In this document: in pieces, positions 55,996-64,000 of the stretch
Layout: every line of letters starts with the position of its first letter
How positions within the stretch are numbered: the first letter of the stretch is position 1
Assembly (NCBI RefSeq): GCF_004803755.1
Contig: NZ_CP032311.1
Coordinates: forward strand, 1,132,501-1,196,500
DNA length: 64,000 nt
DNA from: Pseudomonas sp. DG56-2
GTDB taxonomy: Bacteria; Pseudomonadota; Gammaproteobacteria; Pseudomonadales; Pseudomonadaceae
Reading direction: 5' to 3'
Made by a program: the position numbers and the translations under genes
The notes under the pieces: model-generated
Told to the model about the DNA's origin: nothing
The model's input: only the letters and a program-made list of their open reading frames with translations
Databases searched by the model: none

Positions 55996-56946
55996 TTATT
56001 TGCGCTCGATGCGCACGCGGCCGTCGGCGAGGGTGACGGCCTTGACGGGGAGCAAGGCGGGCAGGGCATTGAGCAATGCATCGGGGTCTTCGACATCCAG
56101 GTTACCGGAGACCCTGTAGCGGCCCAACGCAGGGTCGGCGAGCAGGATCTCAGCGGAGCGATAGAGTGAAAGTTCATCGATCAGGCTGCTCAGTTCGCGA
56201 TCGCGAAACGTCACATGACCACCGCGCCAGTCGGCCACCTCTTCATTGCTCAGGGTCTGCCAACTGACGCTGCCACGGGCCAGGTTGTAGGTGGCGCGTT
56301 GGCGGGCACCGAGCAATGCCGGTGCTTGCTTCTCTCCGGGCGTTTCCAGGGCGACCTGACCGTGGGAGACGCTTACCACCAGTTCATGTCGACTGCGGCG
56401 CAGGTCGAAACCGGTACCCACTACCCGCACACGAGCACTACCGGCATCGACAAACAATGGCCGTTCCTTGTCGGCGGCAACATCGATGTAGAACTGGCCC
56501 TTGTCCAGATGAATCAGGCGCCGGTCGCCATCGAAATCAATGCGCACGTGGGTGTGCGCATTGACGCTCAATTGGCTGCCATCAGGCAGTTCGAGGGTCT
56601 GCGGCTGTTCGTTGTAGACCGCTACCGTCTGGGCATAGTGATGGTTTGGCAGTCCCAGGTTGCCCGCCAGCAGCGCGCAAAACACGGCTGCGGCCACCGC
56701 CAGTCCCGGGCGCCAATTTCTGACCTTGCGAGTAGGCAGAGGCACGGGTTGGTTTAGGGTTTTGAGTGCAGCCAAATCATCCCAGAGCTGGACGAACTGG
56801 GTGTAGGCTCGGGCATGTTCGGGCGTCTGCATCCACTGCTCGAACTCTTTGCGCACGGCTCTCGATGGCTTGTTGCGGTTGCGTGTGAACCAGCTGGCCG
56901 CCTGGGCATCGACCGAACGCTTATCGATTTCTGGGGTTGTAGTCAT
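55996..56946 (-). CDS. FecR-family anti-sigma regulator (HasS-like)
   Basis: 316-aa inner-membrane signal transducer. The cytoplasmic N-terminal domain (AASWFTRNRNKPSRAVRKEF, then EQWMQTPEHARAYTQF) should hold the ECF sigma factor. One TM helix lies near residues 86-104. The periplasmic FecR domain (QTLELPDGSQLSVNAHTHVR) contacts the STN domain of the receptor. It lies between the sigma factor gene, which it overlaps by 4 bp, and the receptor gene 115 bp downstream. Confidence 0.92.
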   Translation of the reverse strand: MTTTPEIDKRSVDAQAASWFTRNRNKPSRAVRKEFEQWMQTPEHARAYTQFVQLWDDLAALKTLNQPVPLPTRKVRNWRPGLAVAAAVFCALLAGNLGLPNHHYAQTVAVYNEQPQTLELPDGSQLSVNAHTHVRIDFDGDRRLIHLDKGQFYIDVAADKERPLFVDAGSARVRVVGTGFDLRRSRHELVVSVSHGQVALETPGEKQAPALLGARQRATYNLARGSVSWQTLSNEEVADWRGGHVTFRDRELSSLIDELSLYRSAEILLADPALGRYRVSGNLDVEDPDALLNALPALLPVKAVTLADGRVRIERK

Positions 56947-57482
56947 TCTGGCTGCTCCATGCCGTCGTCACTGTCCAGGCGTTGTTTGCAATGCAGCAGT
57001 GCAGCGGCAATGTGTTTTTCTACCATGCTCACGGAGATGCCCATGCGCTCCCCGATCTGTGCCTGCGTCAGACCTTCGAAACGGTGCAGCATAAGGGCTT
57101 CGCGGCGGCGCGGCGAGAGCTCGGCGAGAACACGTTTCAATTGCTCCAGGCGTTGTTGCTGCTGGGCATGGTTCAGCGGGTCATTGCGAGTGTCCAAGGT
57201 AGTGACGTCATCGGCCTGAGATTGTTCATCCAGCACGGCGTGACGAACACGTTGGCGGCGCCAGTGATCGTTGAGCAGGTTGCGCGCGACCTGGAACAGA
57301 AAGGCTCGTGGCTGCTCTACCCGCGACCGATCACGATAGCCCAGCCACTGGGCGAACACATCCTGTGTCATGTCGGCGGCATCGCTGGCGTTATCCATGC
57401 GCTTGCGCAGGAAATGCAGGATGTCAGCATAAAACCCGCGGCACGTATCGTGGCCCAGCGAGTCCGGTTTGGGGCGTTGCAT
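56943..57482 (-). CDS. ECF sigma factor, FecI/HasI type
   Basis: 179-aa sigma-70 family factor with region 2 (ADMTQDVFAQWLGYRDRSRV) and region 4 (LTQAQIGERMGISVSMVEKH), a FecI-like protein for a cell-surface signalling system. It should transcribe the downstream receptor gene when the receptor is loaded with its ligand, probably heme. GGAAAG precedes the ATG, and a Fur box lies upstream, so iron starvation should switch it on. Confidence 0.92.
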   Translation of the reverse strand: MQRPKPDSLGHDTCRGFYADILHFLRKRMDNASDAADMTQDVFAQWLGYRDRSRVEQPRAFLFQVARNLLNDHWRRQRVRHAVLDEQSQADDVTTLDTRNDPLNHAQQQQRLEQLKRVLAELSPRRREALMLHRFEGLTQAQIGERMGISVSMVEKHIAAALLHCKQRLDSDDGMEQPE

Positions 57483-57525
57483 GCAAGCTTTCCAGGATGG
57501 AGCGAAGAAGAAAGCTGCGAATGTT

Positions 57526-57544
57526 AGCGATAATTATTGTGATT
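57526..57544. promoter_or_regulatory. Fur box upstream of the ECF sigma gene
   Basis: AGCGATAATTATTGTGATT shares the GATAAT-type core of the Fur consensus (GATAATGATAATCATTATC) and lies 44 bp before the sigma factor start. Confidence 0.7.
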
Positions 57545-57568
57545 TGCCATGGCGAAATCATCATGCCG

Positions 57569-58591
57569 TCAGCGCCGCTTGCGCGTGACCAGCGGAACCG
57601 GAATTTCAAGCTCCGGCGCGCCCAGGGGGTGGCTGCTGGCGTCGAAGAAGTACAGCGGCAGGTCTGCCGTGTCGGCAAAGCGCTGGGTGTAGTGCTGCTT
57701 CTGGCTGATGATCGAGGCCTCGCTCAAGGGGCGGATGGCGATCGCCAGATACGCCGGGTGCGCCTCTTTGATAGCGTGCAGCAAGTGGCGGTCGCTGCCG
57801 TCCAGATGCTGGCCGAACAGGCACAGGCCACCTTGATGGCCGGCAAGTTCGCCCAGGCACCAAGTGAGGTAGTCGCAACTGCTGATGGCCTTGAGCTTGT
57901 CATCGCTGCTGCCTTCATTGACGAACAGTGGTACGTCACCCGGGGTATTGACCGCAAAGCCATCGAGCAGCTGACTATCGCTGGCGCTGCGCTGGCGAGT
58001 GCTGCCGTCCTGTTGCTTGAGCAGATGCAGGCCACCGTGTAGATAGAGCAGGCGTGTCCCCGGTCTGCGGGTGTGGCGGATATCGAAAACGCCCTCTTCA
58101 TTGAACAGCTGCTGGAATGCGTCCGGCGTCTGACTGGCGGCCCAGTGGCACAGCAAGTCGTAGTTGCTCGAGTAGACGCTCTGGTAGTTACGCAGCTCGC
58201 TGTTGATCACCTGCAGCGTCGATTGCGGCAGCAGGCGCCAGGGGAGGTGGACGCTACGTACCGCGTGAATCAGTGCTTCCTTGATCGCGTAGTAGCGATT
58301 CAAAGGCGCTGATGAACTGACCGCCAGGGCCGCATTAACACGTACGGTGGTGTTCAACGCACTGAGTACCGGCTCGAACAGCTCGGTACCGAGGGATTTG
58401 AACAACGCCTGATCAGTCAGGCCGAGCGGTTTGTGCCGCACCCGCTGGGCTTCTTCGAACAGGGAGAAATAGGTGAAAGGTCGCCACAATGCTCGACTGG
58501 CGCCGTTGCCCAGGAGCAGACCGCTGCAAGGATGGCTGGCAATCAGTTCCGGCCAGGAGTGAAGGCTGGCATCGAGGTTGGTGTGGGACAT
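57569..58591 (-). CDS. DUF4917 protein with SIR2-like fold
   Basis: 340-aa soluble protein. An N-terminal GNGAS nucleotide-binding-like motif (residues 28-32, HPCSGLLLGNGASRALWRPF), then VYSSNYDLLCHWA and LLYLHGGLHL, copy the GAG(A)S / TxNYD / LHG pattern of SIR2-like proteins; the whole agrees with DUF4917. SIR2-like domains of this wider group bind or hydrolyse NAD, and several serve in phage defence, but this family's role is unknown. It stands alone, antiparallel to its neighbour glpQ, with no partner defence gene visible. Confidence 0.8.
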   Translation of the reverse strand: MSHTNLDASLHSWPELIASHPCSGLLLGNGASRALWRPFTYFSLFEEAQRVRHKPLGLTDQALFKSLGTELFEPVLSALNTTVRVNAALAVSSSAPLNRYYAIKEALIHAVRSVHLPWRLLPQSTLQVINSELRNYQSVYSSNYDLLCHWAASQTPDAFQQLFNEEGVFDIRHTRRPGTRLLYLHGGLHLLKQQDGSTRQRSASDSQLLDGFAVNTPGDVPLFVNEGSSDDKLKAISSCDYLTWCLGELAGHQGGLCLFGQHLDGSDRHLLHAIKEAHPAYLAIAIRPLSEASIISQKQHYTQRFADTADLPLYFFDASSHPLGAPELEIPVPLVTRKRR

Positions 58592-58698
58592 TCGGCATCT
58601 CTATGATGTGGCGGCAATCGGCGCGACTTTAGCATGCAACCGGCTTGTCATCAGCGTCGGCGACTATGCTGGATGCGCTGCACAATTGAGGTACGACT

Positions 58699-59772
58699 AT
58701 GTTGCTTGAAGGGATTCGCCGCTATTGCTGCCTGGCGCTGTTGCCGCTCGCTGGCTTGAGCGATGCCGGACAGGGCAAGGCACTGGCGCATCTACAGGGC
58801 ATTGCTCACCCGGCAGTGATTGCCCATCGCGGCGCCTCGTTCGATGCGCCGGAGTCCACGGCGCCGGCCTATCTGTTGGCGCGTGAACTGGGGGCCGATT
58901 ACCTGGAGTTGGATCTGCAACGCAGTCGCGACGGCGTGTTGGTTGCTGTGCATGACGATACGCTGCTGCGCACCAGTGATGTTGCGCAGCGTTTTCCCGA
59001 GCGCAAAAACAGCCCGGTCAGCGCTTTTACCCTAGCTGAATTGAAGTTGCTCGATGTCGGCAGTTGGTTCAACAAAGCCTATCCCGAACGTGCTCGGAGC
59101 CGTTTCGTGGGCTTGAAGATCCAGACGCTCGATGAGGTCATAGATATCGCCGAAGGCGATCCGCGCAAGCAGCCCGGGCTCTATATCGAAACCAAGAAAC
59201 CGCGGTTGTTTCCCGGCATCGAGGCCCAGCTCAAGGCCCGCCTGCAGGCACGCGGCTGGCTCGAGCAACCGGGGCGGGTGGTGCTGCAGAGCTTTGACCG
59301 CAGCAGTCTGGCGTTACTGCAACAGGAGATGCCACAGGTGCCCAGGGTGTTGTTGTTATGGATCGGCGACGGCGGTATCGAGCCGGCATCCAAGCAGACC
59401 TTCGCTCAATCGGGTGAATCCGACAAGGCGGCGTTCTACGCCCGACAACAGCCCGAGAGCCAGGCTGAGTTCGAACGCTGGCTTGATTACGCCAAAGCGA
59501 CGGGTGCCATTGGTGTCGGCCCATCGGCGGCGCGCTCGGCCGGAGGTGCGCAGAGTTACGCCGACCTGGCGCAGCCGTGGATGAACCGTCTTAGCCATGA
59601 CAAGCAACTATTGGTGCATGTCTACACCGTTGACGAAGAAGTGGACTTCGCCAAGGTCATGGCTGCTGGGGTGGATGGAATCTTCACCAATCGCAGCGGC
59701 AATTTGTTGCGCCACTTCTCGCGCCCGGCAGCCCTGAACGAAGTGCAAATACTCGACGAACAAGGCTATTGA
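58699..59772 (+). CDS. Glycerophosphodiester phosphodiesterase
   Basis: 357-aa GDPD-family enzyme with a probable N-terminal signal or anchor (CCLALLPLAGLSDAG). The catalytic motif VIAHRGASFDAPESTAPAYL is near residue 40, with ADYLELDLQRSRDGVLVAVH (metal and acid/base residues) following and VHVYTVDEEVDFAKVMAAGV near the end. It hydrolyses glycerophosphodiesters to glycerol 3-phosphate and an alcohol, most likely in the periplasm (GlpQ type). Confidence 0.9.
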   Translation: MLLEGIRRYCCLALLPLAGLSDAGQGKALAHLQGIAHPAVIAHRGASFDAPESTAPAYLLARELGADYLELDLQRSRDGVLVAVHDDTLLRTSDVAQRFPERKNSPVSAFTLAELKLLDVGSWFNKAYPERARSRFVGLKIQTLDEVIDIAEGDPRKQPGLYIETKKPRLFPGIEAQLKARLQARGWLEQPGRVVLQSFDRSSLALLQQEMPQVPRVLLLWIGDGGIEPASKQTFAQSGESDKAAFYARQQPESQAEFERWLDYAKATGAIGVGPSAARSAGGAQSYADLAQPWMNRLSHDKQLLVHVYTVDEEVDFAKVMAAGVDGIFTNRSGNLLRHFSRPAALNEVQILDEQGY

Positions 59773-59841
59773 GGATCTGGTCTGGATCCAATAGCTACCG
59801 TAGACTGCGCGTTTTGCGTGTTCGCTCGGAACCCTTTGCCA

Positions 59842-60477
59842 ATGACCTTTTCGCTGCTGTTTGCCGTAATGGCTTCTGGTTTTATCTATGGCATCACCCC
59901 GGGTCCGGGTGTGCTGGCGGTGCTGGGCATTGGCGCTGCGCGCGGCCGCAAGGCCGGTGCGGGCTTTCTCTGCGGTCACCTGCTCGGCGATGTGCTGTGG
60001 TGCAGCACGGCGCTGGTCGCTATTGTCGGGGCCCGTCAGATTGGCAGTTCGGTGTTCGATATTCTTGGCCTGCTCAGCGGTCTGTATCTGTTCTGGCTGG
60101 GTTGGCGCGCGTTGCGCAGCCGTCCTGGCAGCGCTGACGGTGAGCGCGGTCCTGTACGCAAGCCGTTCTGGCATGGTGTGGTGTTCGGCCTGACCAATCC
60201 CAAGGCCTACCCGGTGGCAGTTGCAACCTTCACCGCCTTGCTCTCCAGCCGCGCCGAAGCATTGGACTGGTCGATGCTGCCAATGCTCATCGCACTGAGC
60301 TTTGTCGGTGGCCTGCTGGCCTACGTAATCCTTATCGCGGTGGTTGGCGCGCGCCATGTGCGCACGCTCTATACCCGCTACGAACTGTGGATCACCCGGG
60401 CTTGCGGGCTGATGTTCATCGGCTTTGCCGTCAATGCCTTGATGCATGCTCTGCCGGGGCTGATGCCGCAGCGCTAA
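59842..60477 (+). CDS. LysE/RhtB-family exporter
   Basis: 211-aa, six-TM amino-acid exporter family protein with the N-terminal signature GFIYGITPGPGVLAVLGIGA and the loop GLTNPKAYPVAVATFTALLS. The start at 59842 gives MTFSLLFAVMASGF; eight upstream codons from a TTG would precede the first helix. Substrate unknown. Its end is 17 bp from the convergent SulP gene. Confidence 0.86.
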   Translation: MTFSLLFAVMASGFIYGITPGPGVLAVLGIGAARGRKAGAGFLCGHLLGDVLWCSTALVAIVGARQIGSSVFDILGLLSGLYLFWLGWRALRSRPGSADGERGPVRKPFWHGVVFGLTNPKAYPVAVATFTALLSSRAEALDWSMLPMLIALSFVGGLLAYVILIAVVGARHVRTLYTRYELWITRACGLMFIGFAVNALMHALPGLMPQR

Positions 60478-60494
60478 GGCTGCGGCCCTGCGGC

Positions 60495-62201
60495 TCAGGT
60501 CGGTGCCGATACGGCACCTTTGCGCGTGCGGTTGCGCCACAGGCGGTAGGCGCGGATGCCCGAGCGCACTGACCCGAAAAGCATGCCTTTTTCCATTTCT
60601 CGAGCAATGCCCGAGCGCACCAGCATGCGTAGAAACTGACCGCGCGCTCGGGCGATGCCAAAGTGGATGCCACGCGCTTGCAAAGTGTCACGCACCTCGC
60701 GCAATGCTGATATGCCGCTGACGTCGATCGAACTGACCGCTTCGGCGTCGAATAGCACTGCCCGAGGCTCATTTTCCTGCTGCACTGCGTCGAGCAGGCG
60801 CATCTTGAAGTAGTCGGCATTGAAGAACAGGATCGCGTCATCGAAGCGATACACCACCAGCCCCTTCACTGTGCGGGCTTCCTTGTGCTGACGGATATCC
60901 ACCTGACCTTCGACGCCGGGCATCCAGCCCAGCACCGCATCGGTCGGCTGGTAGATGCTGTAGAGCAGGCGCAGGATCGCCAGGGTTACGGCAAAGATGA
61001 TACCCGGCAGTACGCCGAGCCCCAGCACCCCAACGGTTGTCAGCACACACAGCCAGAACTCGAAACGGCTGAGCTTGTAGATCTTGCCCAGGGACTTCAC
61101 ATCGATCAGGCCCCAGCCGGCCATCAGCAGTACGGCGCCTAGCGCTGCTTGTGGAATCCAGGCCATCGGTGCGGTGAAAAACAACAGAATCAGGGCGATA
61201 ACCAAGGCAGCAATAATACCCACCAGTTGGCTTTTGCCCCCGACCATGTCGTTGACCGCCGTACGCGAGTCGGCACCGCTGATGGCGAAACCCTGGGAAA
61301 CACCCGCGGCGATGTTGGTCACTCCCAGTGCCAGGAACTCATGGTTGGCATTGATCGCATAACCGTGCCGAGCCGCGAAGCTGCGGGCCGTGAGCATTGC
61401 GCTGCAGAAACTCACCGTGGCGATACCCAAGGCGTCGCGCATCAGGCTTTTCATCTCCTCCAGGTTGGTTTGAGGCCAGGTCAGCTCCGGGATGCCTGCG
61501 GGTACCGGGCCGAGAATAGCCACACCGAAACGATCCAGGCCAAACACGCCGACCACTGCTGTGGCGATAATTACCGTGACCAAGGCAGCAGGCAGGCGCG
61601 GGTAGCGACGCGGCAACCAGATCAGCAGCGCCAGGCCTGCCATGCCGATAGTGAGCGTCAACCAGCGGATTTCTCCCAGGCGCTCGATCAAGTTGATCAG
61701 GCTGAGGATGAAACCATTGCCTTCTATCTGAAAGCCCAGGACCTTGCCCAACTGCCCTGCCAACAGGCTAAGGCCAATACCGTTCAGGTAACCGATCAGA
61801 ATCGGGCGCGAGAAGAAACTGGCAATAAAACCGGCACGTGCCACGCCCGCGCCGATCAACATCAGTCCAACCAGCAGGGTGATGATCACCGACAACTGCG
61901 CCAGCCGGGCGGGATCACCCATCGCCAGCGGGGCAATGGCGCCTGCGATCATGGCGCAGGTCGCTGCATCCGGGCCGACCATCAATTGCCTTGAACTGCC
62001 CACCAAGGCATAGACCATCATCGGCAGAATACAGGCGTACAACCCGTATTGCGGTGGCAAGCCGACGATCTGTGCATAGGCGATGGCGATCGGAATCTGG
62101 ATGGCTGCCACCGACAATCCAGCTTGCAGGTCGGCATGGAACCATTCGCGGCGATAGTGCAAAAGATTGGACAGGCCTGGGAGCCAGCGTGAGAGCAGCA
62201 T
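60495..62201 (-). CDS. SulP-family anion transporter with STAS domain
   Basis: 568-aa inner-membrane transporter of the SulP/SLC26 family. It has the N-terminal signature IPIAIAYAQIVGLPPQYGLY, the core FAISGADSRTAVNDMVGGKS, and a cytoplasmic STAS domain from about residue 435 (VKGLVVYRFDDAILFFNADY; AVSSIDVSGISALREV). Family members carry sulfate, bicarbonate or dicarboxylates; no selectivity can be read here. It is monocistronic, and no carbonic anhydrase gene is adjacent. Confidence 0.9.
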   Translation of the reverse strand: MLLSRWLPGLSNLLHYRREWFHADLQAGLSVAAIQIPIAIAYAQIVGLPPQYGLYACILPMMVYALVGSSRQLMVGPDAATCAMIAGAIAPLAMGDPARLAQLSVIITLLVGLMLIGAGVARAGFIASFFSRPILIGYLNGIGLSLLAGQLGKVLGFQIEGNGFILSLINLIERLGEIRWLTLTIGMAGLALLIWLPRRYPRLPAALVTVIIATAVVGVFGLDRFGVAILGPVPAGIPELTWPQTNLEEMKSLMRDALGIATVSFCSAMLTARSFAARHGYAINANHEFLALGVTNIAAGVSQGFAISGADSRTAVNDMVGGKSQLVGIIAALVIALILLFFTAPMAWIPQAALGAVLLMAGWGLIDVKSLGKIYKLSRFEFWLCVLTTVGVLGLGVLPGIIFAVTLAILRLLYSIYQPTDAVLGWMPGVEGQVDIRQHKEARTVKGLVVYRFDDAILFFNADYFKMRLLDAVQQENEPRAVLFDAEAVSSIDVSGISALREVRDTLQARGIHFGIARARGQFLRMLVRSGIAREMEKGMLFGSVRSGIRAYRLWRNRTRKGAVSAPT

Positions 62202-62390
62202 GAACAGTCCTTTAGAGTGTTTCGCAACAAGGCTGAAGAATACGCAAACGCTCTAATTAAAGCGCATTGCACGATCCAAAGCTGGTGCCAGATCAAAAGG
62301 TTGTGCTGGTCTTGCGCTGGCGTTCGAGTCAACCCAGGTCGGCGGCCTACTCGAACCCAGGGCGCCTGTTGATAAGCGTGCGTGTCAGGA
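62202..62390. other. Intergenic region, nothing recognised
   Basis: Should contain the leftward promoter of the SulP gene. No gene, repeat or clear hairpin was seen. Confidence 0.5.
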
Positions 62391-63044
62391 CTAGAAGTTC
62401 AGGCGAAGCATCGTGCGCCAGAAGTTTTTAACCGGTGATCGCCGGTGTTTGTCCCAGTTGCGTTGCCACCAGTCATCTTCATTGCGTACGACCGCTTCGA
62501 TATCACTGCCAACGTCCGATCCAGCGTGTTGGCGAAACAGCATCGGAAACGCGCAATGTTGTTTGATCTGCTTTTTGAACACCACATCCACAGGCGTGCC
62601 GTCGTAAGGCGTGTTGGCCAGCACCTGACATCCCTCGCGGGAAAGAATGTAGGCATGCAGTGCTACAACCTTGCCTCGGGCAATGTAGGGGAACCAGGTC
62701 AACCATGTTCTGCCCATGCTGTAGCCCAAGTGCAGCGCCTGGAAGTTTCGAGTGCGGATGAAGCGATTGATCCAACGAATCGGTGTTGCCTTCAATTCGT
62801 AGGGCTTAACATCATCTTCAAAGATCAGTACTCGGTTTAATCCTTCGTCCAGCGCTTTCTTTGCCAGCGCTTGGTGAGATTCGTAACAACCTTTTACAGG
62901 GTCTTGGTTTCTTTCGACGACATGGAATATTACCGGGTTATGAAGTAGGCAACCCAGGGTTTTCCTGAACAACTCACGTCTGTCGGTCCGTTCTTTAAGC
63001 GATATGCAGTACACAGCATCTACATCGAACTTGATCTTACTCAC
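62391..63044 (-). CDS. Glycosyltransferase family 25 protein
   Basis: 217-aa LPS-type glycosyltransferase (GT25). The N-terminal VDAVYCISLKERTDRRELFR is the family start, followed by KGCYESHQALAKKALDEGLN and the metal-binding IFEDDV, then KVVALHAYILSREGC. It would add a sugar to lipopolysaccharide or another glycan; acceptor unknown. By eye its base composition is more AT-rich than its surroundings, it lies 305 bp from a tRNA-Gly gene, and no other LPS gene is nearby, all suggesting acquisition by transfer. Confidence 0.85.
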   Translation of the reverse strand: MSKIKFDVDAVYCISLKERTDRRELFRKTLGCLLHNPVIFHVVERNQDPVKGCYESHQALAKKALDEGLNRVLIFEDDVKPYELKATPIRWINRFIRTRNFQALHLGYSMGRTWLTWFPYIARGKVVALHAYILSREGCQVLANTPYDGTPVDVVFKKQIKQHCAFPMLFRQHAGSDVGSDIEAVVRNEDDWWQRNWDKHRRSPVKNFWRTMLRLNF

Positions 63045-63349
63045 CGCGCAATCCTTGAATCACCAACAACTCCTGAACATGCATGATTTCTATGTGCTGG
63101 CGAGTTCAACAGACAGGGGTCGAACGCCAGAAAATTAAAACGCCAAGGGTCTTTTTAGCCCATAGGGAGATACGGTCATTTCGGACTGACTTGCGCAGAC
63201 ACGGGCTCAGATCAAGTGTTTCTTTCAGAGCAGGGTCTGAAATGACGAGAGCAAGAGGGGAGAGACGCTAATGGTGTTTCCGTTGATTCTGTTACGGTTA
63301 ACGGCAAAGAATGCTGTTACAGAAAAGAAATTGAACACCTGGACAAAGC
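63045..63349. other. 305-bp intergenic region before tRNA-Gly, with a spaced inverted repeat
   Basis: No gene. A 12-bp inverted repeat, GTCATTTCGGAC (63175-63186) and GTCTGAAATGAC (63235-63246), matches with one G-T type change. It is AT-richer than the rest of the window. Confidence 0.5.
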
Positions 63350-63423
63350 TGGAGCGGGTGAAGGGAATCGAACCCTCGTTATCAGCTTGGGAAGCTGGAG
63401 TAATGCCATTATACGACACCCGC
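63350..63423 (-). tRNA. tRNA-Gly (anticodon CCC)
   Basis: The 74-nt minus-strand sequence starts GCGGGTGTCGTATAATGGCA and ends ...CACCCGCTCCA, so CCA is encoded. Its acceptor stem is GCGGGTG/CACCCGC. The anticodon arm is CAGC-TTCCCAA-GCTG, giving CCC, and the T arm GAGGG-TTCGATT-CCCTT is present. Confidence 0.95.
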
Positions 63424-63574
63424 TTTCAGGGCTGACTTTTTACCAGAATCACGATGAAGTTTGAAGTGTTGCCCTGCAAAAAAACTGGACGGTGGCCGGT
63501 AGCACGAGATCCTGCATCTTCTTTTTGGCCGTTGCCACTGATGCAAGAGGCTGTGCTACCGCCAACGCTGTTGT

Positions 63575-64000
63575 TCAGATCGCCAGGGCATGGTGATCCT
63601 GAGCGTGCTGATAACGCACACGCGATTCTCGTACTGCCGGCTTGAGAAAGCCCAGTAATGCATCGCGGGTATCGTTGCAGGCTGCCTTGTGCTCCATGTC
63701 GAGGAAATGTCCTGTCGCTCGGATCTCGCTGAAGTGGCTGTTGCGCACATGCTGGCTGAACTGCCGTGCATCGTCGATGGTGGTGTACTCGTCCCACTCA
63801 CCATTCACGAACAGCACCGGAATGTCGATTACACGTGCGCAGCGTAGGGCATTGTCCAAGTCGTTTTCGAGCACCTGGTTGATGTGAAAATGCATCTGCG
63901 CATATTCGTGGTTGTCCAGGCTGCTCACGTGCCGGTAGTTGAAGCGCTTGAACAGCGAGGGCAGGTATTTGCCGATGGTGTCGTTGACCAGATTGCCTAC
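63575..64000 (-). CDS. phaG: 3-hydroxyacyl-ACP:CoA transacylase (PhaG), C-terminal part, cut by window edge
   Basis: The last 141 residues of an alpha/beta-hydrolase-fold protein: from VGNLVNDTIGKYLPSLFKRF through SSLDNHEYAQMHFHINQVLE to the C-terminal QHAQDHHALAI. It agrees closely with PhaG of P. putida as I recall it. The acid (VNGEWDEYTT) and histidine (ATGHFLDMEHK) regions are visible. PhaG links fatty acid synthesis to medium-chain polyhydroxyalkanoate by releasing 3-hydroxyacyl groups from ACP. The first half of the gene lies to the right of the window. Confidence 0.92.
   Translation of the reverse strand, partial: VGNLVNDTIGKYLPSLFKRFNYRHVSSLDNHEYAQMHFHINQVLENDLDNALRCARVIDIPVLFVNGEWDEYTTIDDARQFSQHVRNSHFSEIRATGHFLDMEHKAACNDTRDALLGFLKPAVRESRVRYQHAQDHHALAI

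Overview
The window reads as chromosomal DNA of a fluorescent pseudomonad, most likely of the Pseudomonas putida / P. fluorescens lineage. The evidence is the high GC content, the near-family-length orthologues of TtgABC-TtgR, PcaRKIJFTBDC, AtsA/AtsBC/AtsR/AtsK, a HasI-HasS-HasR-type heme system and PhaG, and REP-like GGGAGCGG hairpins between convergent genes. From memory, much of the gene order resembles the mcp-pitA-pca-ttg-kgtP-bglX-lemA-phaG stretch of P. putida; this was not checked by alignment.

Left part (1-14.4 kb): the start of an amino-acid-type chemoreceptor (cut by the window edge), a YjgR/HerA-like ATPase, the low-affinity phosphate transporter PitA, a 66-aa hypothetical protein, and then the complete lower beta-ketoadipate pathway. 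PcaR activates, PcaK imports 4-hydroxybenzoate, PcaB/C/D turn carboxymuconate into 3-oxoadipate, PcaI/J activate it with CoA, PcaF cleaves it to succinyl-CoA plus acetyl-CoA, and PcaT is the dicarboxylate carrier. PcaR-type operators lie before pcaR, pcaK and pcaI.

14.4-23 kb: a DUF962 membrane protein and a divergent Crp/Fnr regulator, then a sulfate-ester scavenging island. It has arylsulfatase AtsA, ABC importer AtsC-AtsB-AtsR with both permease halves fused in AtsB, a LysR regulator (SftR-like) and the alpha-ketoglutarate-dependent dioxygenase AtsK. It therefore carries both hydrolytic and oxidative routes to sulfate.

23-31.3 kb: the TtgABC RND multidrug pump with its TetR repressor TtgR and a recognisable TtgR operator, followed by a 14-TM drug exporter.

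31.3-43 kb: accessory metabolic genes. These are a LysR / MBL-fold / NAD(P)-binding cluster, a LysR / TPP-decarboxylase / aldehyde dehydrogenase cluster, an AraC regulator divergent from a small ABM-domain monooxygenase, a flavin reductase, and a secreted 95-aa protein made of five copies of EDGFDRT (the most unusual feature here). A hexanucleotide microsatellite and a strongly structured noncoding element lie at 38.3-38.7 kb.

41.8-53 kb: an alpha-ketoglutarate-type permease behind a convincing sigma-54 promoter, the MifR/MifS two-component system that probably drives it, periplasmic beta-glucosidase BglX, a LemA-TPM-TPM cassette, a methyltransferase and a DMT exporter. 53-64 kb: a heme-type TonB receptor with its FecR/ECF pair and Fur box, a SIR2-like DUF4917 protein, a periplasmic GDPD, a LysE exporter, a SulP transporter, a GT25 glycosyltransferase, tRNA-Gly(CCC), and the C-terminal part of phaG at the right edge.
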